The translations under genes were made by a program, and so were the position numbers. Of a stretch of 64,000 nt of DNA, positions 25,455 through 34,290 are shown one piece after another (positions within the stretch are counted from its first letter, which is position 1; each line of letters starts with the position of its first letter). Source of the DNA: Algibacter miyuki (lineage in GTDB: Bacteria > Bacteroidota > Bacteroidia > Flavobacteriales > Flavobacteriaceae); assembly GCF_042427745.1 (NCBI RefSeq), contig NZ_JBHMFA010000004.1. One strand, 5' to 3'. The notes under the pieces are model-generated. The model searched no databases. It had not been told where the DNA came from and saw only the letters and a list, made by a program, of their open reading frames with translations.

Positions 25455-25613
25455 ATGAATTTTTTCAGAGTATTATTATCCATCATTTGTCCGCCCTTAG
25501 CAGTTTTAGATAAAGGGTGTGGCTCTATTTTTATCGTATTCCTACTGTGGCTTTGTGGCTGGGTTCCCGGAATCATTGCGGCATTAATCATTTTAAACAA
25601 TCCGAAACGATAA
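25455..25613 (+). CDS. YqaE/Pmp3 family small membrane protein
   Basis: 52 residues from the ATG at 25455 (MNFFRVLLSIICPPLAVL). The upstream 18 codons are basic and unlike the family, so I reject the longer start. Two transmembrane helices flank the loop DKGCGSIF, and the C-terminus reads GWVPGIIAALIILNN, the family signature. Pmp3/YqaE proteins affect membrane potential and stress resistance; their role in bacteria is loosely defined. It is transcribed alone between the GC-rich element and ffh. Confidence 0.88.
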   Translation: MNFFRVLLSIICPPLAVLDKGCGSIFIVFLLWLCGWVPGIIAALIILNNPKR

Positions 25614-25917
25614 GTGTTTCTTCCGAAGAAAATTTTGTGTTCATTGTAAAAAGATGAATTTCAAAAAAGCTTTGACGCTATAGCATTTCTAAGCTCTATA
25701 TTCTTGATTCTATTAATATAGCAGTCTTTGAAATTTAGTAAAAAAACCACTCGATTTTCCATCTTTCCGTGCGGCGATAAAATAAGCTTTCAAATTCAAG
25801 ATAACAACTTCATATAAATAGGAGGAAAAAAACAAAATATTTCGTTATTTTTGCACTTCATTTTTAATTAAATAGCAGCGTGTATATTGCCGACTGCTTA
25901 CAGAAGACTTAAAAACT
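25614..25917. other. 304-base intergenic region upstream of ffh
   Basis: No gene or clear hairpin terminator was seen. The ffh promoter -7 element lies at 25846-25853. AGGAGG-like sequence at 25821 is not positioned for translation. Confidence 0.5.
25846..25853 (+). promoter_or_regulatory. ffh promoter -7 element TATTTTTG
   Basis: Perfect TAnnTTTG match about 65 nt before the ffh ATG. No convincing -33 TTTG was found at the usual spacing. Confidence 0.45.
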
Positions 25918-27246
25918 ATGTTCAATAATTTAAGCGATAAATTAGATAAAGCCTTACACGTTCTAAAAGGACACGGAAGTATAACCGAAGTAAACGTTGC
26001 CGAAACTTTAAAAGAAGTTCGTCGCGCACTTCTAGATGCCGATGTTAACTTTAAAATAGCCAAAGAATTTACCAATAGAGTAAAGGAAAAAGCATTAGGA
26101 CAAAACGTTTTAACAACCTTACAACCTGGGCAACTTATGGTAAAACTCGTAAAAGACGAGTTAACCGAGCTTATGGGAGGCGATGCCGCAGGGCTTAATT
26201 TATCGGGAACACCAAGTATTATTTTAATGTCTGGTTTACAAGGTTCGGGTAAAACCACCTTTTCTGGTAAGCTTGCTAATTACTTAAAAAACAAAAAAAC
26301 TAAAAAACCTTTATTGGTAGCTTGTGATGTGTATCGTCCGGCTGCAATAGATCAATTGCACGTGGTTGGCGAGCAAATTGGTGTTGAGGTTTTTAGCGAT
26401 AGAGGTAATACCGATCCGGTTGCTATTTCGCAAGCAGGTATTGCACATGCTAAAGCAAACGGACATAACGTGGTGATTATTGATACCGCGGGTCGTTTAG
26501 CTGTAGATGAGGCGATGATGACCGAAATATCGAACATTCATAAAGCCATAAACCCACAAGAAACTTTGTTTGTTGTAGATTCTATGACGGGGCAAGATGC
26601 TGTAAATACTGCAAAATCTTTCAATGATGTGTTGAATTTCGATGGTGTTATTCTTACAAAATTAGATGGTGATACTCGTGGTGGTGCTGCTATTTCTATT
26701 AAATCGGTAGTAAATAAACCTATTAAGTTTATTGGTACTGGTGAAAAAATGGAGGCGATTGATGTGTTTTATCCGTCACGTATGGCCGACCGTATTTTAG
26801 GTATGGGAGATGTAGTGTCGTTAGTAGAACGTGCACAAGAACAATTTGATGAGGTTGAAGCTAGAAAACTTCAAAAGAAAATTGCTAAAAATCAGTTTGG
26901 TTTTGACGATTTCTTAAAGCAAATTCAGCAAATAAAGAAAATGGGAAACATGAAAGACCTTATGGGTATGATTCCTGGTGCTGGTAAAATGCTTAAAGAT
27001 GTTGATATTGATGACGATGCTTTTAAAGGTATTGAAGCTATTATCCATTCGATGACGCCAAAAGAACGCACAAATCCATCAATTATTAATGCGAGCAGAA
27101 AAATTAGAATCGGTAAAGGTTCTGGTACGTCTGTGCAACAAGTAAATCAGCTTTTAAAGCAATTTAACCAAATGAGCAAAATGATGAAGATGATGCAAGG
27201 TGGTGGCGGCAAAAAGATGATGCAGATGATGCAGAATATGAAATAA
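25918..27246 (+). CDS. ffh: signal recognition particle protein Ffh (SRP54)
   Basis: 442 residues. The N domain (LSDKLDKALHVLKG) is followed by the G domain with P-loop GLQGSGKTTFSGKLA, DTAGRLAVDE and TKLDGDTRGG. The C-terminal M domain is Met-rich (QMSKMMKMMQGGGGKKMMQM). It binds SRP RNA and signal peptides of inner-membrane and exported proteins and docks with FtsY. No SRP RNA gene was seen next to it. Transcription runs toward folD. Confidence 0.98.
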   Translation: MFNNLSDKLDKALHVLKGHGSITEVNVAETLKEVRRALLDADVNFKIAKEFTNRVKEKALGQNVLTTLQPGQLMVKLVKDELTELMGGDAAGLNLSGTPSIILMSGLQGSGKTTFSGKLANYLKNKKTKKPLLVACDVYRPAAIDQLHVVGEQIGVEVFSDRGNTDPVAISQAGIAHAKANGHNVVIIDTAGRLAVDEAMMTEISNIHKAINPQETLFVVDSMTGQDAVNTAKSFNDVLNFDGVILTKLDGDTRGGAAISIKSVVNKPIKFIGTGEKMEAIDVFYPSRMADRILGMGDVVSLVERAQEQFDEVEARKLQKKIAKNQFGFDDFLKQIQQIKKMGNMKDLMGMIPGAGKMLKDVDIDDDAFKGIEAIIHSMTPKERTNPSIINASRKIRIGKGSGTSVQQVNQLLKQFNQMSKMMKMMQGGGGKKMMQMMQNMK

Positions 27247-27344
27247 GTCGGCAGTTAGGAGTAAAAAAATATAAAAATTAGAGATTATAGCTTTAGAGTT
27301 TTTCGGAAAATAAATTCGTGAATTCGTGGCAAAAAGAGATAAAG

Positions 27345-28223
27345 ATGACCATTTTAGACGGAAAAAAAGTAAGTAACGATATTAAGGATGAAATTGCCGA
27401 GCATGTAAAAGCTATGGTTTCTAAAGGTGAAAAAGTACCTCACCTTGCTGCTATTTTAGTAGGAACCGATGGTGCTAGTATGACTTACGTAAACGCAAAA
27501 GTAAAAGCTTGTGAGCGTATAGGTTTTAACTCGACGTTAATCGATTTGCCTGATTATACTTCCGAGGAAGAATTACTTCAGAAAATTGACCAATTAAATA
27601 CCGATGCCGATATTGATGGCTTTATTGTGCAATTACCGTTGCCAAAGCATATCGACGAGCAAAAGGTTTTAATGGCTGTAAATCCAGATAAAGATGTCGA
27701 TGGTTTCCATCCAACAAACGTAGGGAAAATGGCTTTAGATTTGCCAACTTTTTTACCTGCAACACCATACGGTATTATGGAGTTGTTAGAGCGTTATCAA
27801 ATTGAAACGTCTGGTAAAAATGTGGTGGTTTTAGGACGTAGCCATATTGTAGGTCGTCCAATGAGTATTTTAATGAGTCAGAAAAGAAAAGCTGGTGATG
27901 CTACAGTAACTGTAGTACATAGCCGTTCTAAAAACTTAAAAGAAATAACTTTAGAAGCTGATATTGTTGTGGCGGCTATTGGTATTTCGGAATTTTTAAC
28001 TGGTGATATGGTTAAGGAAGATGTTGTAATTATCGATGTTGGAATTACCCGTGTGCCAGATGCGACTAAAAAAACAGGTTATAGATTAGCAGGAGATGTC
28101 GAGTTTGAAAGTGTAAGCAAAAAAGCAAGTTATATTACGCCTGTACCGGGTGGTGTTGGTCCAATGACAATTGCTATGTTGTTGAAAAACACATTATTGG
28201 CGAGAGAAAGAAATATGCAATAA
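27345..28223 (+). CDS. folD: bifunctional methylene-THF dehydrogenase / methenyl-THF cyclohydrolase
   Basis: 292 residues from the ATG at 27345 (MTILDGKKVSNDIK), the conserved family start; the GTG at 27318 is rejected. YVNAKVKACERIGF contains the catalytic Lys. GRSHIVGRPMSILM and ITPVPGGVGPMTIAMLL are the NAD(P)-binding and active-site signatures. It interconverts one-carbon units on folate. A small membrane protein gene follows 30 nt downstream, probably in the same transcript. Confidence 0.97.
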   Translation: MTILDGKKVSNDIKDEIAEHVKAMVSKGEKVPHLAAILVGTDGASMTYVNAKVKACERIGFNSTLIDLPDYTSEEELLQKIDQLNTDADIDGFIVQLPLPKHIDEQKVLMAVNPDKDVDGFHPTNVGKMALDLPTFLPATPYGIMELLERYQIETSGKNVVVLGRSHIVGRPMSILMSQKRKAGDATVTVVHSRSKNLKEITLEADIVVAAIGISEFLTGDMVKEDVVIIDVGITRVPDATKKTGYRLAGDVEFESVSKKASYITPVPGGVGPMTIAMLLKNTLLARERNMQ

Positions 28224-28253
28224 GCGTTTAAGTATTAATAAAATATACAAATT

Positions 28254-28505
28254 ATGCTAGATGCATTAATATTAAAACACTTAACAAAAAAGGGTGTTAT
28301 AGCGTATTTCGTAGGGCAAATTTTATTATTTGGTGTTTTAGCTTTTTACATTTTTGGAGTAAAAGGTAGTTCGATGAATGAAGGAGAAATGCCATTTATA
28401 GTAGGAATGGTTATTATCGCCCTAATTTGGGCAGGTATATGTTTGCTACTTTGGAAAAAGCCAAAGGAATCTGGAAAAATAGAAACTGCGCAAACTAAAA
28501 GTTAG
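28254..28505 (+). CDS. small hypothetical protein with two membrane helices
   Basis: 83 residues. Two hydrophobic segments (GVIAYFVGQILLFGVLAFY and PFIVGMVIIALIWAGICLLL) flank a short acidic loop. The C-terminus is a basic tail (LLWKKPKES). No family is recognised. It follows folD by 30 nt and ends just before a strong bidirectional terminator, so it is a folD-operon passenger. Membrane location is the only safe statement. Confidence 0.6.
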   Translation: MLDALILKHLTKKGVIAYFVGQILLFGVLAFYIFGVKGSSMNEGEMPFIVGMVIIALIWAGICLLLWKKPKESGKIETAQTKS

Positions 28506-28525
28506 AACGTAGAAATAAGAGGAAT

Positions 28526-28563
28526 AAAAAAAGGCATCAAATTTAAATTTGATGCCTTTTTTT
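28526..28563. terminator. bidirectional terminator for the folD operon and rluF
   Basis: A perfect 38-bp palindrome: A7-GGCATCAAATTT then its complement ending in T7. The rluF stop codon begins inside its last bases. Confidence 0.88.
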
Positions 28564-29317
28564 ATGCTTTTCGCTTCTTATTGGTTTCATACGTTTTTGT
28601 GGAATCTTCCAAAAGTTTATTGAGGTCTATAAATTCCTCTTTGGTTAATTCTCGATATTCTCCAACAGGCGTATCTAATTTTATGTTCATAATTCGAACC
28701 CGTTTTAAAGTCTCAACCTCGTAGTTTAAATAGTCGCACATACGTCTAATTTGGCGGTTTAAACCTTGGGTTAAAATAATTTTAAAAGCATAGGTGCTCA
28801 GTTTTTGAATTTCACACTTCTTGGTGGTTTTATTTAAATCTTCCAAATGAATACCACCAGCCATACGTTCAAGAAAAGTTTGAGAGATCGGTTTATCAAC
28901 CGTTACAATGTATTCTTTTTCGTGATTGTTACTAGCTCGTAAAATCTTGTTTACAATATCACCATCGTCGGTTAGTAGGATTAAACCTTCGCTCGGTTTG
29001 TCTAATCTTCCGATAGGGAAAATACGTTTTGGGTATTTTAAAAAATCGATAATATTATCTTTCTCTACTGAAGTGTCTGTGGTACAAACAATACCAACAG
29101 GTTTATTAAAAGCCAGATAAACAAATGAAGTTTTGGTATTGGTAATTTCTTTACCGTCCACACAAACCACGTCGTTTGGTGCTATTTTGGTGCCCATTTC
29201 TGGTACGCTGCCGTTAATTGTAACACGTCCGGCGTCTATAAGTTTGTCGGCTTCTCTACGTGAGCAATAACCAACTTCGCTTAAAAATTTATTAATTCGT
29301 TTTAATTGTACTTCCAT
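28562..29317 (-). CDS. rluF: 23S rRNA pseudouridine synthase, RluF/RsuA type
   Basis: 251 residues. An N-terminal S4 RNA-binding domain (LKRINKFLSEVGYCSRREAD) is followed by the RsuA/RluB/RluF catalytic domain. GRLDKPSEGLILLTDDGD carries the catalytic Asp, and LTQGLNRQIRRMCDYLNYEV is the RluF-like block. It isomerises a specific uridine (2604 in E. coli numbering for RluF). The tail is Lys-rich. It is third in a minus-strand set with the hydrolase and cupin genes, 17 nt from the former. Confidence 0.9.
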   Translation of the reverse strand: MEVQLKRINKFLSEVGYCSRREADKLIDAGRVTINGSVPEMGTKIAPNDVVCVDGKEITNTKTSFVYLAFNKPVGIVCTTDTSVEKDNIIDFLKYPKRIFPIGRLDKPSEGLILLTDDGDIVNKILRASNNHEKEYIVTVDKPISQTFLERMAGGIHLEDLNKTTKKCEIQKLSTYAFKIILTQGLNRQIRRMCDYLNYEVETLKRVRIMNIKLDTPVGEYRELTKEEFIDLNKLLEDSTKTYETNKKRKA

Positions 29318-29334
29318 ATTGCAAAAATAGATTA

Positions 29335-30162
29335 TTAATCCTTTAAAAAATCTAAAATTGGTTGATAAACACGTTCTGATTTCAAACCATGCCCAAAACC
29401 TTTAGTTGAAACAAATTCTGAATTGGTGTAACTCATTTTATATTTCAAGCCATCTTTATAAGGAATGATACGGTCTTTTTTATCGTGAACAACTAAGCCT
29501 TTTGGTTTAAAATTTTTGGTGAAATCTGATGCTGAATAGTATTCTGGTAAATGCTTGAAATGCTTTAAAACATAAGCATTCATGGCTTCTGAAACACGTT
29601 GGTTGTACCCCATCATTTTAATGTACCTGGAAAATACGCCGGTAAAGTCGGAAGGGGCGCCTAGAAGTACTAATTTTTTAATACGCTCTAAAGGAAAATG
29701 ATATTGCCCGAAAACCGTTGCCATACCACCAACGGAATGACCAATAATAACGGAAGCTTCAAACTTTTTTGCAATGGTATTTATGCATTCCGAATAAATT
29801 AAAGCATTAAATAGTTTCCCTCCTGATTCGCCATGCGCTGGAGCATCTAGAGCAACTACAGTATAATCTTCAACAATTAAAAGTTCGATTAAATCTTTCC
29901 AACGGTAACTGTTGCTTTCCCAACCGTGCGCTAAAAGAATAGTATCTTTTTTGCCTTCCCAACGGTAGGTTTTTATAGGGATTTCATTACTTATTATGGT
30001 TTCTTGCTCGGCCGTTTTTAAATAAGCTGCCTGGTGTTCTTTCGTTTTTCCTTTTTTAGGAGAAGAAAATAATGTAATGGATAAATGTGCGGCGTATTTT
30101 GGAGCAAAAAAGCCAATGGTATTTATTGTTTTTCCGAAAATTTTAGGGAGATATTTTTTCAT
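29335..30162 (-). CDS. alpha/beta hydrolase
   Basis: 275 residues, alpha/beta hydrolase fold. The HGWESNSYRW block supplies the oxyanion region, the nucleophile elbow is GHSVGGMA, and the catalytic Asp/His end reads HDKKDRIIPYKDGLKY...GHGL. There is no signal peptide. The first ~40 residues are a hydrophobic helical lead that may associate with the membrane. It is coupled to the cupin gene upstream (3-nt gap) and rluF downstream. The substrate is unknown, although esterase or lipase-like activity fits. Confidence 0.85.
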   Translation of the reverse strand: MKKYLPKIFGKTINTIGFFAPKYAAHLSITLFSSPKKGKTKEHQAAYLKTAEQETIISNEIPIKTYRWEGKKDTILLAHGWESNSYRWKDLIELLIVEDYTVVALDAPAHGESGGKLFNALIYSECINTIAKKFEASVIIGHSVGGMATVFGQYHFPLERIKKLVLLGAPSDFTGVFSRYIKMMGYNQRVSEAMNAYVLKHFKHLPEYYSASDFTKNFKPKGLVVHDKKDRIIPYKDGLKYKMSYTNSEFVSTKGFGHGLKSERVYQPILDFLKD

Positions 30163-30165
30163 AAT

Positions 30166-30534
30166 TTAATCTTCTCTATTTACTAAATCTACTGAAAAAG
30201 CGGGAGTGCAAATAGCAATATATTCGCAGACTTCGGTAAATGGATTGGAGTATTGTACGCGTGTATGGCGTTCTATTTTAATAGATTGGCCGGCTTCGAG
30301 AATAATTGTTTCGCCTTCAATAATAAATTGTTTTTTACCTTGAATAATAAAAGTAAATTCATCAAAAGCAGGGGTTTGAAAAGGTTCGCTCCATCCGGCA
30401 GGTGCTTTCATATGGGCAATACTTATGGCTGCATTGCCATCGGTGGCGCCTCCAAAATGTTCTTTAATTACTTTGCCGTCGGTAGTTGGCACAATAAAAG
30501 GATTGTTTTGAATGGTGTATTTCTTTTCAGACAT
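30166..30534 (-). CDS. cupin domain-containing protein
   Basis: 122 residues, a single cupin barrel. EFTFIIQGKKQFIIEGE and GQSIKIERHTRVQYSNP match the two cupin motifs, though metal ligands are reduced (few His in motif 1). It is cytoplasmic and probably a small-molecule binder or isomerase. It is first gene of the cupin-hydrolase-rluF set and diverges from lipB across a 76-nt intergenic region. Confidence 0.8.
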   Translation of the reverse strand: MSEKKYTIQNNPFIVPTTDGKVIKEHFGGATDGNAAISIAHMKAPAGWSEPFQTPAFDEFTFIIQGKKQFIIEGETIILEAGQSIKIERHTRVQYSNPFTEVCEYIAICTPAFSVDLVNRED

Positions 30535-30596
30535 AATTTGTGTTTTTAGCTTTCAAATTCAATATTTTTACTTCAATCTTTCTCCATAAAATATCG

Positions 30597-30604
30597 TAAT
30601 TTTG
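30597..30604 (+). promoter_or_regulatory. lipB promoter -7 element TAATTTTG
   Basis: Perfect TAnnTTTG match ending 6 nt before the lipB ATG at 30611, so the transcript may be leaderless or nearly so. Confidence 0.5.
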
Positions 30605-30610
30605 TAACCT

Positions 30611-31309
30611 ATGAATAAGCAAATTGAACTGCAAGATTTAGGCACTAAAGATTACAAACAAACTTGGGATTATCAAGAGACGTTGTTTAAAGATATTGTT
30701 GATGCAAAAATAAAAAATAGGAGAGAGGAAACCGCTCTAAAAACCAAAAACTATTTTTTGTTTGTTTCGCACCCGCATGTTTATACTTTGGGTAAAAGTG
30801 GCGATTTGTCTAATTTACTATTAAATGAAGGGCAACTTGCCGAAAAAGGTGCTACGTTTTATAAAATAAATCGAGGTGGAGATATAACGTATCATGGCCC
30901 AGGGCAAATTGTGGGTTATCCCATTTTGGATCTAGAGAATTTTTTTACAGACATTCATAAGTATTTACGTTTTTTAGAAGAAATGGTTATTTTGACCTTA
31001 GCGGAATATGGATTGAAAGCCGATAGAAGCCCCGGTGAAACCGGTGTTTGGCTAGATGTTGGCACACCGTTTGCACGTAAAATTTGTGCTTTGGGTGTAC
31101 GCGCCAGTAGATGGGTAACTATGCATGGTTTCGCGCTTAATGTGAATGCTAATTTGGGATATTTTGATAATATTATTCCTTGTGGTATTCGTGGTAAAGC
31201 TGTAACTTCTTTAAACGTCGAATTGGCCCAAAAAACTATTGATGAAGCTGAAGTAAAAGAGAAATTACTTAAGCATTTTAAAGTGCTTTTTGAAGCTGAA
31301 TTTATATAA
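30611..31309 (+). CDS. lipB: lipoyl(octanoyl) transferase
   Basis: 232 residues. RGGDITYHGPGQIVGYPILDL is the hallmark motif, followed by KICALGVRASRWVTMHGFALNVN and IIPCGI with the catalytic Cys. It transfers octanoyl from acyl carrier protein to lipoyl domains, for instance those of pdhC in this window. It is cytoplasmic. dnaG follows after 84 nt on the same strand. Confidence 0.96.
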   Translation: MNKQIELQDLGTKDYKQTWDYQETLFKDIVDAKIKNRREETALKTKNYFLFVSHPHVYTLGKSGDLSNLLLNEGQLAEKGATFYKINRGGDITYHGPGQIVGYPILDLENFFTDIHKYLRFLEEMVILTLAEYGLKADRSPGETGVWLDVGTPFARKICALGVRASRWVTMHGFALNVNANLGYFDNIIPCGIRGKAVTSLNVELAQKTIDEAEVKEKLLKHFKVLFEAEFI

Positions 31310-31393
31310 TTAGATCTATTTTAAATCATTCTGTTAATTGCTGAGAACTTTTGGAAATCCTTTTGTTTTTCGGCTTAAATTAGAACTCAACTT

Positions 31394-33415
31394 TTGATAT
31401 CACCAGCATCCATAGACTTAGTATTTGAAACCGCCCGAGTAGAGGAGGTTATTGGCGATTTTGTAAACTTAAAAAAATCGGGAAGTAGTTATAAAGGTTT
31501 AAGCCCTTTTAGCGACGAGCGTTCGCCGAGTTTTATGGTGTCGCCGGTTAAACAAATTTGGAAAGATTTTTCTACAGGAAAAGGCGGTACCGCGGTTTCG
31601 TTTTTAATGGAGCACGAACATTTTACGTATCCAGAAGCTATAAAATATTTAGCTAAAAAGTATAATATTGAAATTGAAGAAACCGAACAATCTAACGAAC
31701 AAAAGCAACAAGCTAATGAGCGTGAAAGTTTGTATTTGGTTAGTGAGTTTGCGAACACCTATTTTCAGAAAATTCTTCATAAAACTGATCAAGGTAAATC
31801 AATTGGTTTAAGTTATTTTAAAGAACGTGGTTTTACCGACGAGACTATAAAAAAATTCGATTTAGGTTATGGTTTAAATGAGTGGCAAGCCTTTACGGAC
31901 GAGGCTTTGAAGCAAGGTTATAATCTTGATTATTTAAGTAAAACCGGACTAACCATTGTTAAAGGAGATAAACGTTTCGATCGTTTTAAGGGGCGTGTTT
32001 TGTTTCCTATAAAAAGTATGAGTGGCCGTGTTCTGGGCTTTGGTGGTCGTATTTTAATTGCTGATAAGAAGGCAGCGAAATATATGAATTCTCCGGAAAG
32101 TGAAATTTACTATAAAAGTAAAGTGCTTTACGGAATTTATCACGCTAAGCAAGCCATTGCAAAGGAGGATAACTGTTATTTAGTAGAAGGTTATACCGAT
32201 GTTATTCAGTTTCATCAAACGGGGATTACCAATGTGGTATCGTCGTCCGGAACAGCTTTAACACCCGATCAGATTCGCTTAATTAATAGGTTAACAAAAA
32301 ATATTACGGTACTTTTTGATGGAGATGCAGCCGGAATGCGTGCCTCGTTACGAGGTATCGATTTAATTCTGGAACAAGGTATGAACGTTAAGGTTTGTAC
32401 ATTTCCGGAAGGTGAAGATCCAGATAGTTTTGCTAAACAAAATACACTTGAAGAGCTTAAAGCATATTTAACGGATAATGCGAAAGATTTTATTCAATTT
32501 AAGGCGTCTATACTTTTTGAGGAATCTAAAAATGATCCAATAAAAAAAGCAGATACAGTTAGAGATATTGTAAATAGTATTTCTAAAATTCCTGATCAAA
32601 TAAAGAAGGAAATCTATATTCAGGAGTGTGCGCGTATCATGGATATTAGCGAATCGGTGTTGTTTACTACGTTGGCACAAATTAGTAGTAAGGCTTCTAA
32701 GGAAAGCGCTAAGCAATCTGCACCTAAGCCCACTTATAATCAAGACCCAAATATGGATCCTAATCAAGATCCAAGAGAAGGGCCGCCTGATAATTATCCT
32801 TTCGAGATTATTAAAAACAAAGCGCCTGTTGCAAAGGTAGATGTTCAGTATGTTTTAGAACGAAATGTTATTGAAATTTTATTGCTATATGGAAACAAAG
32901 TAGAGGATTTTGAAGACTTGGTTTTAAAAGAAAATGCTAAAGGCGAGTTGGTTTTGGAGCCTGTAGTTAATCAATTAAAAGTATTCGAAAAGGTTTATGG
33001 CGATTTACATGACGACGAAATGGAGTTTTCTAACCCCGATTTTAAGTTGTTATATAACACTATAATAAATAGGCTGCATCAAGATGCTAATTTTGAACTG
33101 AAGAAAATAATAAACATAGTAGATCAGAATATTTCATCTGTAATAACATCTATTTTGATGGATGATGATAAGCATGAATTGAGCCGATGGAACGAGCAAA
33201 ATATTTTTCCTAAATCTAAGATTGAAGGACTTACTCAGCACGTTACCGAAACCATATTACGTTTACGATGTCACCTTATCGATCAAAAAATTAATGAGTT
33301 TATGTCTCAGATGAATGCTGATAAGAATGAACAAAACAAAGAGATATTAAGTAACACTCAAGATTATTTAAGCTTAAAAACTTTGCTGTCAAGAAAGTTA
33401 GGGAAGGTATTGTAG
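31394..33415 (+). CDS. dnaG: DNA primase, zinc-ligand-free N-terminal domain, TTG start
   Basis: 673 residues. It starts with TTG at 31394: an in-frame stop lies at 31376 and no ATG fits. The N-terminal domain keeps the CHC2 fold pattern (YKGLSPFSDERSPSF, DFSTGKGG), but the Cys/His zinc ligands are replaced by Ser, Asp and Phe, so no zinc should bind. The TOPRIM catalytic core is intact (LVEGYTDVIQFH, LFDGDAAGMRA). The C-terminal ~200 residues should bind DnaB helicase. It makes RNA primers at the fork. I recall the same ligand loss in other flavobacterial primases. It converges on the receiver gene with a shared terminator. Confidence 0.93.
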   Translation: MISPASIDLVFETARVEEVIGDFVNLKKSGSSYKGLSPFSDERSPSFMVSPVKQIWKDFSTGKGGTAVSFLMEHEHFTYPEAIKYLAKKYNIEIEETEQSNEQKQQANERESLYLVSEFANTYFQKILHKTDQGKSIGLSYFKERGFTDETIKKFDLGYGLNEWQAFTDEALKQGYNLDYLSKTGLTIVKGDKRFDRFKGRVLFPIKSMSGRVLGFGGRILIADKKAAKYMNSPESEIYYKSKVLYGIYHAKQAIAKEDNCYLVEGYTDVIQFHQTGITNVVSSSGTALTPDQIRLINRLTKNITVLFDGDAAGMRASLRGIDLILEQGMNVKVCTFPEGEDPDSFAKQNTLEELKAYLTDNAKDFIQFKASILFEESKNDPIKKADTVRDIVNSISKIPDQIKKEIYIQECARIMDISESVLFTTLAQISSKASKESAKQSAPKPTYNQDPNMDPNQDPREGPPDNYPFEIIKNKAPVAKVDVQYVLERNVIEILLLYGNKVEDFEDLVLKENAKGELVLEPVVNQLKVFEKVYGDLHDDEMEFSNPDFKLLYNTIINRLHQDANFELKKIINIVDQNISSVITSILMDDDKHELSRWNEQNIFPKSKIEGLTQHVTETILRLRCHLIDQKINEFMSQMNADKNEQNKEILSNTQDYLSLKTLLSRKLGKVL

Positions 33416-33485
33416 ATTTCTAATTGCTGTAAAGATCAAAAGGGAAGGTGTATTAAGCTGTTACATTTTTATAGAAAATAAAAAT

Positions 33486-33540
33486 AAAAAAACTCGAATA
33501 GAAATTACTTAAAAGCGTAAAATACTATTCGAGTTTTTTT
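33486..33540. terminator. bidirectional terminator between dnaG and the LuxR-type regulator
   Basis: Stem CTCGAATAG/CTATTCGAG extended by A7/T7 (33486-33501 and 33525-33540), loop 23 nt. Confidence 0.8.
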
Positions 33541-33561
33541 AATCTCGTAAATTAAGCCTTA

Positions 33562-34194
33562 TTAAATGGCTTCTGTAAGCTTGGCTTGATTAACTAAATC
33601 AATCAAGTTAGTTACTTTAAGTTTGCGCATCAAGCGGGCTTTATAAGTACTAACGGTTTTTTCGTTAATGTCTAATTCTTTAGAGATTTCTTTGTTTTTT
33701 CTACCAATAGTTAAAAGTTTTAAAACTTCTGCTTCTCGTGTAGAAAGTTTTTTGTAGAACGTTCCTGAGCCTTTATTAACTCTGTTACCAAACGCAAGTT
33801 GTTGCGTTAAGTCGTTACTTAAATAAATGCCACCATCGTGTACTTTTAGTACGGCTTCATTAATTGTAATAACATTCACAGATTTGTGAATAAATCCAGA
33901 AGCACCTGCTTTTATAGCATTTATGGCGTAAACCTCTTCAGGTTCTCCGCTGAAAATAATGGTTTTAATGTCTGGAAAATCATTTTTTAAATAACGTAAA
34001 AGTGTTAATCCATTTAGTTTTGGAAAGTCGGCTTCCGTCAAAATGATGTCTACAGGGTTTTTTTGTATGAAATCTAAGATGTCATTTCCATCTTGTAGAC
34101 TTCCTACAATTTCGATGTTTTGAGATGCAGAAAATAGCACCTCCAAACCTTTCCTAGTAATAGGATGGTTGTCTGCTATTAGTAATTTTATCAT
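33562..34194 (-). CDS. NarL/FixJ-type response regulator with Glu at the phosphoacceptor site
   Basis: 210 residues. Receiver domain ~1-120, then a LuxR-type HTH (LSTREAEVLKLLTIGRKNKE, NEKTVSTYKARLMRKL). The receiver is atypical: the Asp normally four residues before the conserved Pro is E54 (ILTEADFPKLNG). The acidic pocket reads D8-N9, while S82 and K104 are kept. A Glu there can mimic phosphorylation or make the protein independent of a kinase. No histidine kinase is nearby. It is transcribed alone between dnaG and nadE. Confidence 0.88.
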   Translation of the reverse strand: MIKLLIADNHPITRKGLEVLFSASQNIEIVGSLQDGNDILDFIQKNPVDIILTEADFPKLNGLTLLRYLKNDFPDIKTIIFSGEPEEVYAINAIKAGASGFIHKSVNVITINEAVLKVHDGGIYLSNDLTQQLAFGNRVNKGSGTFYKKLSTREAEVLKLLTIGRKNKEISKELDINEKTVSTYKARLMRKLKVTNLIDLVNQAKLTEAI

Positions 34195-34290
34195 AATTTT
34201 TTGAGCTTTCTGTATAAGGGTTCGAGAGGTGATTGTTGAAAGAAAAAAGCTCTTAGCAAAAGTATGGGTTTTTTATGTAATCTGCAAAAA

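Noticed and set aside
25845..26258. 137-residue minus-strand frame opposite ffh
   Set aside because: Entirely antisense to the conserved N and G domains of Ffh, so a shadow frame.
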